DNA of 64,000 nt from Nocardia aurantiaca (GCF_009708175.1 NZ_WMBB01000005.1:1-64000), one strand, 5' to 3'. Positions 20,590 to 28,770 are shown, counted from the first letter of the stretch. Program-made: numbers and translations. The notes: generated by a model not told the origin, from the sequence alone.

Positions 20590-20689
20590 CACTCAGGGGT
20601 CATTCTCCGGGTGGATCCCGGATGTGCGCCCAGAGGGTTGGATGGGAATCTCGACGAATCGGACAGCAAGCGTGGAAGGACAGCCGAAC

Positions 20690-21262
20690 GTGACCATCGC
20701 CGTATTCACCACCTGGGTGTGGCTGGCATTCGAAATCGGCCTACGGGTGCGAGATCGGGTGCGCGGCACCGGCTCCACCGCCGGCGACGGCGGCACCCGC
20801 CTGATCATCATGCTGTTGGTGGCCGCCGCCATGACCGTGGCCAGCTTCACCGGGATCCTTCTCCCCGCCGACAGCCCCCTGCGCTTCCCGGGCCCCGCGG
20901 TGCCGTGGCAGGTCGTCGGCGTCGCGCTCATGTGGCTCGGACTGGCGGTGCGGGTCTGGGCGATCACCGTGCTGGGCAAGCACTTCCGCACCACCGTCGA
21001 GGTGGACGCCGATCAGCCGGTCATCAGCCACGGTCCCTACCACTGGGTCCGCCACCCGTCCTACTCGGGCGTCCTGCTGATCACCGTCGGCTTCGGCCTG
21101 GCCTCGACCAATGTCCTCTCGCTGCTGCTCACGACGCTCATCCCCGTCTACGCGTTCCTGCGGCGCATCCGCCTCGAGGAGAAGACGCTCGTCGAAACCC
21201 TCGGCGCCTCGTACGAGACCTACCGGCTCACGACCAAGCGCCTCGTCCCCGGCGTGTGGTGA
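20690..21262 (+). CDS. Isoprenylcysteine carboxyl methyltransferase (ICMT)-family membrane methyltransferase
   Basis: 190 residues from GTG 20690, chosen because GGAAGGA lies nine bases upstream; an in-frame ATG at 20642 has no such site. Four to five membrane helices are visible, then the ICMT/PEMT catalytic tail: LGKHFRTTVEVDADQPVISH, GPYHWVRHPSYSGVLLITVG (the H-P-x-Y SAM/substrate site) and the C-terminal RIRLEEKTLVETLGASYETY with the RxxxEE motif. Bacterial members methylate small lipophilic or isoprenoid acceptors; the substrate here is unknown. It is convergent with the next gene, 4 bases apart. Confidence 0.85.
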   Translation: MTIAVFTTWVWLAFEIGLRVRDRVRGTGSTAGDGGTRLIIMLLVAAAMTVASFTGILLPADSPLRFPGPAVPWQVVGVALMWLGLAVRVWAITVLGKHFRTTVEVDADQPVISHGPYHWVRHPSYSGVLLITVGFGLASTNVLSLLLTTLIPVYAFLRRIRLEEKTLVETLGASYETYRLTTKRLVPGVW

Positions 21263-21266
21263 GAGC

Positions 21267-22109
21267 TCAGGCCGGTTCGGCGCCCATCGGATTCGGGTAG
21301 GGGACCTCGCCGCTGCGGATCACGGCACGGGCCGCGGGGGTGAGCACCGACAGTGTCTCGACGATGCCCGGGATGCCGCGGTAGGCGGTCATGGCCAGGG
21401 CGTCCGTCCGCGCCTCGATGTGCGCGCGCAGCGCCCGCCCGGCCTCGGTGAGGCCGTCGCCGTTGAGGAGGCCGCGGTCGGTGAGCCGCTCTTGCGCTGC
21501 CTTCCAATCGGTTTCGCTCCACCCACGATTGTCGCGCCACAGCTGCCCGGGGGTGCCGGTGGAGGCCGAGAACAGCACGTGCGCCTCACAGCCGTCGATA
21601 CCCTCGCTCAGCAGGCACGCCACGTGCCCATCGCCACGGTGCTCGCGCAGGGCGGTGACGGACTGCCAGAGCGCGTGGACGGAGTCGCCGGAGGTGGGCA
21701 GGTCGCGATTGGCGGCGAAGAGCGGGCGGCCCGCCGCGGGAGCGTCGGCGATGGCCCGCTGAAGATGCGGAACGGCCCGCGCGGCAATGGTGGCGATATC
21801 GGGCACGACGGCCCGCAGCACCGCCGCCGCGGCGATGGCCCGGGTGGCGATGATCGCCTCCGGTGCGGCGAACCCCCAGGCATCCGGAATGGCTCGCCGG
21901 ACCATGGCCGGATGGAAGTTGTAGAAGGTGGCCTCCACGACCGACGGGCCGACCGCGCCCAACGGAGCGGAACGGGCCGCGAAGTAACCCATCCAGAAGC
22001 CGCGCAGGCCAACGGCTTTGTTGGCGGCGATGCAATCGGCGGCGAAGTAGGTGACGGCATGCAATGGTTCCAGCACGCGCCACACGTCGCGAGCGAGGGA
22101 GCTGTCCAT
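21267..22109 (-). CDS. SCO6745-type conserved actinobacterial protein
   Basis: 280 residues from ATG 22109. Start MDSSLARDVWRVLEPLHAVT and the following YFAADCIAANKAVGLRGFWM are typical of the SCO6745 family (SalK-like). The C-terminal part WSETDWKAAQERLTDRGLLN, with TEAGRALRAHIEARTD, has the look of a winged helix. Function is not established; relatives are sometimes found in natural-product clusters. It is divergent from the deaminase gene. Confidence 0.75.
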   Translation of the reverse strand: MDSSLARDVWRVLEPLHAVTYFAADCIAANKAVGLRGFWMGYFAARSAPLGAVGPSVVEATFYNFHPAMVRRAIPDAWGFAAPEAIIATRAIAAAAVLRAVVPDIATIAARAVPHLQRAIADAPAAGRPLFAANRDLPTSGDSVHALWQSVTALREHRGDGHVACLLSEGIDGCEAHVLFSASTGTPGQLWRDNRGWSETDWKAAQERLTDRGLLNGDGLTEAGRALRAHIEARTDALAMTAYRGIPGIVETLSVLTPAARAVIRSGEVPYPNPMGAEPA

Positions 22110-22208
22110 GGTCCCACCCTAGCGGCTGAATTTACCGAGCTGAAGCCAGGATCGCGGCGCCGAACGAGATCGTGGTGTCTGCCAGGTCTCCGGGACGGCG
22201 GTGGCAGC

Positions 22209-22667
22209 ATGATCGGCATGGTCAATGCACAGGATCTGCTGGTCACCGCCTATGAGGAGGCGCAACTTGGCTTGCGGGAGGGCGGGATTCCCATCGGAGC
22301 CGCCCTGTTCGACAGCGCGGGCAATCTACTCGGGCGCGGCCACAACCGCCGCGTGCAGAACGACGACCCCAGTGCGCACGCCGAGACCGAGGCGTTCCGC
22401 AAGGCCGGTCGCCGCCGCGACTATCGCGACACCATCATGGTCACCACGCTGTCCCCGTGCTGGTATTGCAGCGGGCTGGTGCGGCAGTTCGGGATCGGCG
22501 CGGTCGTCATCGGGGAATCGCGAACCTTCACCGGCGGGCACGACTGGCTCGCGGCGCACGGGGTTTCCGTCACCGTGCTCGACGATCCGGCGTGCGCCGA
22601 GATGATGACCCGCTTCATCGCGGCACGGCCCGACCTCTGGAACGAGGACATAGGAGTGGCGGAATGA
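22209..22667 (+). CDS. Nucleoside/cytosine deaminase (zinc-dependent CDA fold)
   Basis: 152 residues from ATG 22209, or 149 from ATG 22218. The zinc-dependent deaminase motifs are complete: H-A-E in DPSAHAETEAF and the P-C-x-x-C motif in TLSPCWYCSGLV. The fold belongs to the cytosine/guanine deaminase group (YeaZ/CodA-unrelated, fungal FCY1-like), with PIGAALFD near the N-terminus. It probably deaminates a free base or nucleoside. It overlaps the next gene by 4 bases (ATGA), so the two are translationally coupled. Confidence 0.85.
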   Translation: MIGMVNAQDLLVTAYEEAQLGLREGGIPIGAALFDSAGNLLGRGHNRRVQNDDPSAHAETEAFRKAGRRRDYRDTIMVTTLSPCWYCSGLVRQFGIGAVVIGESRTFTGGHDWLAAHGVSVTVLDDPACAEMMTRFIAARPDLWNEDIGVAE

Positions 22668-23398
22668 CCCCGAACCGACTCGCGGGAACAAGCCCCGCCG
22701 GGGCCGCGTTGGCAGCGAACATGACGACGCTTGGATTGATCGGGAGCGGAAACATCGGCGGCACTCTCGCCCGGCTGGCCGTGGCCGCGGGAATCGATGT
22801 GGTGCTGAGCAATTCGCGAGGGCCGGAGACCTTGGCGGAGCTGGTGGCCGAACTGGGGGAGCGGGCCCGGGCCGCGACCCCGGCCGAGGCGGCCGCCGCG
22901 GGCGACATCGTGGTGGTCACCGTACCGCTGAAGGCGTATCAGCAGGTCCCGGCCGAGCCGCTGGTCGGCAAGGTGGTCATCGACACCAACAACTACTACC
23001 CGGGCCGCGATGGCGATTTCCCCGACCTGGAGGCGGGCGTGGCCACCAGTTCCGAACTGCTGCAACGGCATCTGCCGCGCTCTCGGGTCGTCAAGGCGTT
23101 CAACAATATTCTCTTCAAGCACCTGGCCGTACTGGGCCGGCCCGCGGGTGCGGCCGATCGCACCGCGCTGCCCATCGCCGGTGACGACACCGAGGCGAAA
23201 ACCGTTGCGGCGGAATTGATCAGCGTGCTCGGCTACGACACCGTCGATATCGGCGCGCTCGCCGACAGCTGGCGCACCCAGCCCGACACCCCCGTCTACG
23301 GCACGCCCTACGCGGTCGCCGAGCCGTTCTGGGAGCATGAGGCCGCCCCGGCCGACGCCGAGAAGGTTCGCAAGGCGGTCGAGGCCGCCGAGCGCTGA
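22664..23398 (+). CDS. NADPH-dependent F420 reductase-like / NAD(P)-binding oxidoreductase
   Basis: 244 residues. ATG 22664 overlaps the upstream stop and has AGGAG seven bases before it; the conserved domain starts later at MTTLGLIGSGNIGGTLARLA (ATG 22721). The Rossmann GxGxxG is followed by VVLSNSRGPETL (the NADPH-selecting S-R), VTVPLKAYQQVP and VIDTNNYYPGRDG, typical of Fno-like and YadP-like reductases. The family reduces F420 or other small substrates. Coupled to the deaminase; the joint role is unknown. Confidence 0.82.
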   Translation: MTPNRLAGTSPAGAALAANMTTLGLIGSGNIGGTLARLAVAAGIDVVLSNSRGPETLAELVAELGERARAATPAEAAAAGDIVVVTVPLKAYQQVPAEPLVGKVVIDTNNYYPGRDGDFPDLEAGVATSSELLQRHLPRSRVVKAFNNILFKHLAVLGRPAGAADRTALPIAGDDTEAKTVAAELISVLGYDTVDIGALADSWRTQPDTPVYGTPYAVAEPFWEHEAAPADAEKVRKAVEAAER

Positions 23399-23433
23399 AG
23401 TCCACCGAAACGGGTTCCAGCGCAGGGAAGTAC

Positions 23434-23469
23434 GAGCCGGACGCCGGTGTCAGGGCCGCCGTCCGGCTC
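23434..23469. terminator. Bidirectional terminator
   Basis: Arms GAGCCGGACG (23434-23443) and CGTCCGGCTC (23460-23469) between the convergent F420-reductase-like gene and the DUF4189 gene. Confidence 0.7.
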
Positions 23470-23475
23470 CGGCGA

Positions 23476-23835
23476 TCAGTCGTTGCAGATGGCCGTGCGC
23501 ACCAGGTACGAGTCGGAGTACCACTTGGCGGAGTTCTCCGCATCGGCCGGGGTCGCGCCGTAGCCGCCGGTGTACTTGTTCATCGAATCCGAGAAGGCCA
23601 CCGCGCCACAGCCGGTGAAGGTGGTGACGGTGGAGCAGCTGGCCTTGGCGCACTTGTCGATGGCGGCCTGGCTGGCCGCGCCCTCGGTGTCGTAGTTCCA
23701 GGACCAGCCCAGATCGCCGTAGTCGGACACCGCGATCGCGCCCCAGGCGGAGGCGGCCTGTGCCGGGGCCGCGGGCAGCACCGCGGCGGCGGTGGCGAAG
23801 GCGAGGCCGGACAGGGCGAACAGAGTCTTGCGCAT
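23476..23835 (-). CDS. Secreted DUF4189 protein
   Basis: 119 residues from ATG 23835 (AGGAA four to five bases upstream). A Sec signal peptide MRKTLFALSGLAFATAAAVL ends at APAQA|ASAWG. The mature domain shows the DUF4189 pattern: WGAIAVSDYGDLGWSWNYDT, six cysteines likely pairing (KCAKASCSTV, FTGCGAVAFS and the C-terminal AICND), and NSAKWYSDSYL. These are small exported proteins of actinomycetes with unknown function. Monocistronic, with hairpins on both sides. Confidence 0.85.
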   Translation of the reverse strand: MRKTLFALSGLAFATAAAVLPAAPAQAASAWGAIAVSDYGDLGWSWNYDTEGAASQAAIDKCAKASCSTVTTFTGCGAVAFSDSMNKYTGGYGATPADAENSAKWYSDSYLVRTAICND

Positions 23836-23863
23836 GTTGTTCCTAGCGTTGGTCGAACCTGAT

Positions 23864-23900
23864 GGCGCACGCATCCCGGTGGGGTGGGGATGCGTGCGCC
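23864..23900. terminator. Hairpin between NTF2-like and DUF4189 genes
   Basis: Perfect 14-base arms GGCGCACGCATCCC (23864-23877) and GGGATGCGTGCGCC (23887-23900). It lies downstream of the leftward NTF2-like gene and just upstream of the DUF4189 start, so it ends the former transcript. Confidence 0.65.
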
Positions 23901-23964
23901 ACTGTCGCAGTCAAGATCGGCCGGATTCGAAAACGCGTTAACCGCCGGGGGATTCGGCGCGTGG

Positions 23965-24453
23965 TCAGCCCTGCTGCGATTCGGCGGCCGGGGCCCAGCG
24001 ATTGGCGGTGAGGGCGTACCCGGGCAGCTCGCCGGTCGACATCTTGGACTCGTATATGCGCTGGTAGCCGGTGCTCGCGATGCGCCAGACGCCGTCCTCG
24101 CGGCGGTAGGTGTCGTGGTAATAGGCCGCGCCGCGGATCAGCAGGCCGTAGTCGGCCGCGATCACGGTGTCCTCCAGACACCAACTGCCGGAAGCGGTAT
24201 CGCCGTCCACGGTGATCTCCGGATGGTTGGCGACGTGCACGGTGATGATGTTCCCGCTCAATGCCCCGCGCATGAAGTCCACGATCTGATCGCGGCTGGT
24301 GAACTGCGCCGGCAGCCCGCCCGAGGGCGAGCCGTAGGAACCGACGATATCGGCGCAGAGCGTGTCCCCGAACTCGTCCCACTGCTTCAGGTCCAGGGTG
24401 CGCAGGTAGCGGTACTTGAGTGCGCGGATCGATTCGAGAGCTGCGAAATCCAT
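23965..24453 (-). CDS. SnoaL/NTF2-like domain protein
   Basis: 162 residues from ATG 24453 (MDFAALESIRALKYRYLRTL). Typical SnoaL-like features: an N-terminal helix with KYRYLRTLD, WDEFGDTLCADIV, HVANHPEITVDGDTASGSWC, and YYHDTYRREDGVWRIASTGY in the last strands. The fold is used by polyketide cyclases, isomerases and dehydratases; many members have no known substrate. Divergent from the amine-dehydrogenase-like gene. Confidence 0.85.
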   Translation of the reverse strand: MDFAALESIRALKYRYLRTLDLKQWDEFGDTLCADIVGSYGSPSGGLPAQFTSRDQIVDFMRGALSGNIITVHVANHPEITVDGDTASGSWCLEDTVIAADYGLLIRGAAYYHDTYRREDGVWRIASTGYQRIYESKMSTGELPGYALTANRWAPAAESQQG

Positions 24454-24509
24454 ACCGCAATGTAGCCGAATCGGACGCTGGCCTACCAAGCATTTGCTAC
24501 GTTTCCCAT

Positions 24510-25583
24510 ATGATTTCCACCCTGGTCTGGGGCACGGGCAATGTGGGCCGCGCCGCCATCCGGGCGGTGGCCGCGCATCCCGGCCTGGAGCTGACCGGCG
24601 TGCTGGTCCACAATCCCGCCAAGATCGGTCGCGACGCCGGTGAACTGGCCGGGCTGGACACCGAAGTGGGGATCGCGGCCACCGGCGACATCGACGCCGC
24701 GCTCGCGGCCGGGCCCCGGGCCATCGTGTACGCCGCCTCCGGCGACATCCGCCCCGACGACGCCCTCGCCGATATCGAACGCGCCCTCGGCATCGGGGCC
24801 GTCGTGGTCACGCCGGCGCTCTACGCGCTCTACGACCACCGCAGCGCCCCGGCCGAAGTTCTCGACCGCGTCTCGGCGGCCATCACGGCCGGCGGCGGCG
24901 CGCTGTTCGTCTCCGGAATCGACCCGGGCTGGGGCAACGATGTGCTGCCGCTGCTCATGAGCGGCCTCGGCAGCAGCGTGGATGTGCTGCGCTGCCAGGA
25001 GATCTTCGACTACACCACCTACGACCAGCCCGACTCGGTGCGCTACCTCGTCGGCATGGGCCAGCCCATGGACTATCAGCCGCCGATGCTCGCGCCCACC
25101 GTCCCGACCATGGTGTGGGGCGGGCAGATTCGGATGATCGCGCGCGGACTCGGGGTGGCGCTCACCGACATCCGCGAGGTCGTGGAGCGCCGCGCCCTCG
25201 GCGAGACCGTCGAGACCGAGCGCATGGGCAAGTTCGACGCGGGCACCCAGGGCGCGGTGCGCTTCGAGGTGCAGGGCATCGTCGACGGCAGCCCGCGCAT
25301 CGTCATCGAACACGTCACCCGCATCCACGCCGGCTGTGCGCCGGACTGGCCACAGCCACCCGGCGGTGCGGGCGCGCACCGCGTCTTGATCGAGGGCCGC
25401 CCGCGCATCGAGATCACCGTGCAGGCGACCGACGAGGACGGCAATCACTCCGCGGGCGGAAACGCCACCGCCGTAGGCAGATTGGTGAACGCCATCCCCT
25501 GGCTGGCCACCGCCGAACCCGGCCTCTACGACGCCCTCGACGTCCCGCTGCCCTTCGGCACGCTCGGAAGGAACCCGGCATGA
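24510..25583 (+). CDS. NAD(P)H-dependent amine-dehydrogenase/dihydrodipicolinate-reductase-like protein
   Basis: 357 residues from ATG 24510. The N-terminal Rossmann motif is TLVWGTGNVGRAAIRAVAAH, followed by GVLVHNPAKIGRDAGELAGL, a hallmark of the DapB-like family that includes native amine dehydrogenases of Mycobacterium and Cystobacter. The second half (GIDPGWGNDVLPLLMSGLG, then the dimer/substrate domain) agrees. Substrate unknown; members reductively aminate ketones or handle terpenoid/steroid side chains. The downstream CMD gene overlaps its stop by 4 bases. Confidence 0.82.
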   Translation: MISTLVWGTGNVGRAAIRAVAAHPGLELTGVLVHNPAKIGRDAGELAGLDTEVGIAATGDIDAALAAGPRAIVYAASGDIRPDDALADIERALGIGAVVVTPALYALYDHRSAPAEVLDRVSAAITAGGGALFVSGIDPGWGNDVLPLLMSGLGSSVDVLRCQEIFDYTTYDQPDSVRYLVGMGQPMDYQPPMLAPTVPTMVWGGQIRMIARGLGVALTDIREVVERRALGETVETERMGKFDAGTQGAVRFEVQGIVDGSPRIVIEHVTRIHAGCAPDWPQPPGGAGAHRVLIEGRPRIEITVQATDEDGNHSAGGNATAVGRLVNAIPWLATAEPGLYDALDVPLPFGTLGRNPA

Positions 25584-26071
25584 TCATCGACATCCCCGAG
25601 GGCAAGGACCCCATCGGCTACGTGTGGGGCGAAATGGTGCCTGGCATCGGCATCGCCGCCTCCAACCTCTCCCTCGCCGTCTACTCCCACTCCACCCTGG
25701 GCCTGCGTGAATTCGAGGCCGCGCGCCTGCGGATCGCCCAGATCAACGGCTGCCTGTTCTGCCTGGACTGGCGCACCGACCGCGATGGCGAGAAGGTCGA
25801 GGAGTCCTTCGCGGACGACGTGACCAATTGGCGCGCAACCGAATCCTTCGACGACCGCACCCGCATGGCCGCCGAGTACGCCGAACGGTACGCCCTCGAC
25901 CACCACAATCTCGATGACGAGTTCTTCGAGCGCATGAAGCGGCTCTACACCGACGCCGAGATCGTCGAACTGTCTATGTGCCTGGGCTCCTGGCTGGCCT
26001 TCGGCCGCCTCAACCACGTGCTCGGCCTCGACGCCGTGTGCGTCCTGCCCGGCCATACCACCCATCGGTAG
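25580..26071 (+). CDS. Carboxymuconolactone decarboxylase-family (AhpD-like) protein
   Basis: 163 residues from ATG 25580, which overlaps the preceding TGA; GGAAGGA precedes it. The CMD domain has the redox or catalytic Cys-x-x-Cys in INGCLFCLDWRTD with the expected preceding LRIAQ. The following helices (MAAEYAERYALDHHNLDDEF) match the family. Members are peroxidase partners or decarboxylases. Translational coupling to the amine-dehydrogenase-like gene implies a joint pathway. Confidence 0.85.
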   Translation: MIIDIPEGKDPIGYVWGEMVPGIGIAASNLSLAVYSHSTLGLREFEAARLRIAQINGCLFCLDWRTDRDGEKVEESFADDVTNWRATESFDDRTRMAAEYAERYALDHHNLDDEFFERMKRLYTDAEIVELSMCLGSWLAFGRLNHVLGLDAVCVLPGHTTHR

Positions 26072-26211
26072 CGCCTGAGGACGTGAAAGCCGTCCGCACG
26101 GGCGAAGGAGAGCCGGGATCAGAAGGTATCCGGGAATCCGGGGGTACGCGAAATCCGGCGCGCCGAAACGGAACCGGGAACCTCACGTGGCTTCGGCCAC
26201 GGGTTGCCGGA

Positions 26212-26300
26212 GAGCCGGATGCCGCGAAAGCTGGCCCGTTCGGTTCGGAAGGTGGCATGAGGAAACGGACCGGACAGTGAAACCGGCACCGCGCCCCATG
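26212..26300 (+). ncRNA. Group II intron 3' end (domain V/VI-like), remnant without reverse transcriptase
   Basis: Bases 26212-26246 read GAGCCGGATGCCGC, GAAA, GCTGGCCCGTTCGGTTC. This matches the shape of domain V: a GAGCCG/CGGTTC lower stem, a two-base bulge on the 3' side and a GAAA tetraloop, but with one extra bulged U. A plausible domain VI follows (ATGAGGAAACGGACCGG ... CCGGCACCGCGCCCCAT). No reverse-transcriptase reading frame lies upstream; only about 140 bases of structured GC-rich DNA separate it from the CMD gene. Call made by eye; a covariance-model search would decide. Confidence 0.45.
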
Positions 26301-26399
26301 GCGACGTTCATCATCGACCGCCGTGGTCGCCGACCGTCGCACATCATGACACCAACACCAGCCGGACCCTCACCGACGTCGATCCGGAGACGCGCCGTG

Positions 26400-26439
26400 C
26401 CCCGACCCGGTACCGCCGATGGCCGGTACCGGGTCGGGG
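26400..26439. terminator. Perfect 15-bp hairpin, likely bidirectional terminator
   Basis: Arms CCCCGACCCGGTACC (26400-26414) and GGTACCGGGTCGGGG (26425-26439) with a 10-base loop. It lies between the intron remnant and the 3' end of the leftward hydrolase gene. Confidence 0.7.
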
Positions 26440-26481
26440 GCGGTTGTGCATCTGCTGGTTACCGCCATCGAGGAGGGTCGG

Positions 26482-26627
26482 GACCTGTCCTCGATGAGCG
26501 GCATCCTGGCCGACAGCTCTTATCGTCTGCCGCCGGCCCGACGGCCCGGCCTCACTTCAGGTGCCGGGCGAAGAACCGGCTCCCTTCATCCGCCTCGGAC
26601 GCTGGAACGCCGGTATGCCCGCCCATA
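26482..26627 (-). repeat. Copy 1 of a 145-bp inverted duplication (hydrolase 3' end plus flank)
   Basis: The last 25 codons of the hydrolase and about 70 bases beyond its stop recur in opposite orientation at 41206-41350, about 90% identical by eye with one single-base indel. Shared landmarks: MGGHTG...ASEADEGSRFFARHLK and GAGCTGTCGGCCAGGATGCC. Confidence 0.85.
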
Positions 26628-27283
26628 TTGGCGTGCAACGCCTTCTCCTTGGAGCCGAGGGCGTCGAACAGGTCCAGGGCCAACTGTCGGTCATTTCCTT
26701 CGTCATCCCACTGCAGCAGGACCTGCAACGGAATGGTGACCTGCCGGGCCTCCTCGAACATGCTGCGGGGCACGAAACTCCCCGCGAACAGCAGGGCGGC
26801 CGAGATGCGCGGCTCGACCACCGCCAGCCGGATGCCGATGGCGATCACGCCTCCCGCGTATCCGACCGGGCCGCCGATCTCGGGGAGTGCAAGGAGGGCG
26901 TCCAGGGTGGCCCGCCATTCCGGGACCGCCTGTTCGACCAGCGGGAGGATGAGCCGGTCGACGATGTCGTCGTCAACCGGCTGACCGGCCTGCAACGCCC
27001 GGCGCAGGTCGGCGCGGGCCTGTTCGGCGGCGGCGGAATGGGGCCGCTCACCGCTCCCAGGCAGCTCGATGGTGGCCGCGGCGAAGCCCTCCGCCACGGA
27101 GTGCCGGGCCCGGGCCACCAGTCGGGGGTACATCTTGTGCAGTCCGCCGGGGTGGCCGAGCAGGATCAGTGGGGTTGGTGCGGATGCGGATGCGGGCGTC
27201 CACAGGATGCCGGGGATCTCACCGAGGGTGAAATTGCGCTCGTAGATACCGTCGTCGAGGCGCTGTTCGGAAATGAATTGCAC
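26552..27283 (-). CDS. Alpha/beta hydrolase with alanine at the usual nucleophile position
   Basis: 243 residues from GTG 27283, with AAAGGC upstream. Hydrolase features: PLILLGHPGGLHKMYPRLVA (HG-type oxyanion loop), an elbow-like GGPVGYAGGVIAIGIRLAVV, PLQVLLQWDDEGNDRQLALD (acid region) and HANMGGHTGVPASE (catalytic His). The elbow reads G-Y-A-G-G, while a serine nucleophile is expected at the Ala (GCG here, one base from TCG). Either it is a non-catalytic member, it uses another residue, or this is a point mutation. Its 3' end is duplicated 14.6 kb away. Confidence 0.75.
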   Translation of the reverse strand: MQFISEQRLDDGIYERNFTLGEIPGILWTPASASAPTPLILLGHPGGLHKMYPRLVARARHSVAEGFAAATIELPGSGERPHSAAAEQARADLRRALQAGQPVDDDIVDRLILPLVEQAVPEWRATLDALLALPEIGGPVGYAGGVIAIGIRLAVVEPRISAALLFAGSFVPRSMFEEARQVTIPLQVLLQWDDEGNDRQLALDLFDALGSKEKALHANMGGHTGVPASEADEGSRFFARHLK

Positions 27284-27570
27284 GGTCGTGCCTTTCGGGA
27301 GTGCTGTTGAACGGCGCTCCCGGACGACCTATCGCCCGACCGTGACCCCGGAGGGGAGCACCCATGTCGATACTGCGTTCACGGGTACCACCTCCTCGTT
27401 CTCTGGCACGGCCTTCAGGAAGGTAGCAGTGGTCGCCGTGGCCCGCCAACTGGTTTTCGCGGAGGCGCGGTGGGGGGATGCCACGGACCAGTCGTTTAGA
27501 GGCAGGCTGCGGCGCCCGCCGCGAAGGCGGTCACGCTCGGCCCGGCAAGATCCGACCGAGGTACATCACG

Positions 27571-27661
27571 CTCATCGGCAGCAGCGGACGTTCTGCACCG
27601 CACCAGGTTCCGGCCACCGGCGCCTCATGCTGGCCGTTTCGGTCAGCACGGTATGCGACTT
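27571..27661 (-). repeat. Dispersed AYRADRTGQR-type repeat, copy H
   Basis: On the minus strand: GTCGCATACCGTGCTGACCG, AAACGGCCAGCATG, then GGAACCTGGTGCGGTGC and AGAACGTCCGCTGCTGCCGA. Reading frame: VAYRADRNGQ. It shares the GGAACnTGGTGCGGTGC tail with copy A (41384). It lies in a 530-base interval with no gene (27284-27816). Confidence 0.65.
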
Positions 27662-27816
27662 CTTAGAAAGTGGTGAGTAGGGCTGGGTCCCGATCAGGAC
27701 TCGCGGCAAGACCGACAAAAGGTGCTGGTGTACATGCTGGGTCGCTCATCGTCGAGTCGAGCCCGACCCAGCTTCGGTAGCGCAGGCCAACGAACAACAC
27801 AGGAAGCACATTCCCC

Positions 27817-28100
27817 ATGTATGTCGAGAGTGGAAAAGTTGAGCACATCGTCACCATCGCGGCATCGTTCGACTGGACCTGGACCGAGGAAGACCTCACC
27901 CCCTCTGCGAGGCGCCCGGGTGGGAAGGGGCTGTCAGCCGAACCAAGCGCATAGCCACTCTCCGCACCGATCTCTTATCAGCGAAGTCCCAGGCGTATTG
28001 GTGCGACTGGGACCAGGGCTGCATTGGTGAGCTATGCATGGTCGTCACAGACAATTCGGGTGAGAGGTGCTGTGGGGCAGCATGTTCGGGCGTATCGTGC
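27817..28100 (+). pseudogene. Degenerate DUF6301-like gene running into coaD
   Basis: ATG 27817 (AGGAAG ten bases upstream) starts MYVESGKVEHIVTIAASFDW, then TWTEEDLTP. The frame then shifts within a CCCCC run near 27900 and continues as LCEAPGWEGAVSRTKRIATL and SAKSQAYWCDWDQGCIGELC. The spaced W...W..EDL...C...GWE pattern resembles the DUF6301 family. There is no stop before coaD; the second part is in the same frame as coaD, so the gene has lost its own 3' end. Family call is tentative. Confidence 0.4.
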
Positions 28101-28151
28101 CGATTTGTGGGTGGAGGTGGCGGTCGGTTGACCGATCGGATCAGGTTGGGT

Positions 28152-28649
28152 GTGTTGACGCGGGTGGTCTGCCCGGGCTCCTTCGACCCGGTGACCGAGG
28201 GCCATCTGGACATCATCGGCCGCGCCGCGACGCTGTTCGACGAGGTGATCGTCGGCGTCGGCAAGAACGTCGGCAAGCGCGCGCTGTTCACCGCCGAGGA
28301 GCGGATCGCCATGATCCGCAAGGTCACCGGCGAGTATCCGAATGTCCGCGTCGAGGCCATGGACGGGCTGCTCGTCGACTTCTGTGTGCAGCACGGCGCG
28401 CGCGCCATGGTGAAGGGCCTGCGCGCGGTGAGCGACTACGAGTACGAACTCACGATGTCGCAGATGAACCACCGCCTGTCCGGTGTGGAGACGTTGTTCG
28501 TTGCCTCCGATCCGGAGTACAGCTACCTGTCCTCGTCGCTGATCAAGGAGGTTGCGGCGCTGGGCGGCGACGTCTCCGGGCTGGTTCCCGATCATGTGCT
28601 CGCCCAGCTCACGACGCGACTGGCTGAGCGCAAGGCGAAGTCCGATTGA
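28152..28649 (+). CDS. coaD: Phosphopantetheine adenylyltransferase
   Basis: 165 residues from GTG 28152 (TTG 28155 possible). The nucleotidyltransferase motif VVCPGSFDPVTEGHLDIIGR (H-x-G-H variant T-E-G-H) opens the protein. LVDFCVQHGARAMVKGLRAV and the C-terminal SSSLIKEVAALGGDVSGLVP complete the CoaD signature; length fits (about 160). It transfers AMP to 4'-phosphopantetheine in CoA synthesis. Usual actinobacterial neighbours (rsmD, recG, rnc) are absent; it sits alone in decayed DNA, so it may be a second copy or a relocated gene. Confidence 0.92.
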   Translation: MLTRVVCPGSFDPVTEGHLDIIGRAATLFDEVIVGVGKNVGKRALFTAEERIAMIRKVTGEYPNVRVEAMDGLLVDFCVQHGARAMVKGLRAVSDYEYELTMSQMNHRLSGVETLFVASDPEYSYLSSSLIKEVAALGGDVSGLVPDHVLAQLTTRLAERKAKSD

Positions 28650-28682
28650 CCTCCTACCCGCAGTATCGACTTCTCTGAGCAT

Positions 28683-28770
28683 CGTGCTGGCCGCCGACCT
28701 CGAATCAGCACGTGATCTTTGCCTACCCAATGGTCGGTCCGATCGGCGCGGTATTCGGCAATGCAGTGCG
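28683..28770 (-). repeat. Dispersed AYRADRTGQR-type repeat, copy G (degenerate)
   Basis: Minus strand: GAACGCACTGCATTGCCGAA, TACCGCGCCGATCGGACCG, then AAAGATCACGTGCTGATTCG and AGGTCGGCGGCC. Reading frame CIAEYRADRTD...DHVLIRGRR, which aligns with copy E (CIAACRAGRTGQR...DQLAVRIRGRR). The hairpin core has decayed. Confidence 0.6.
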
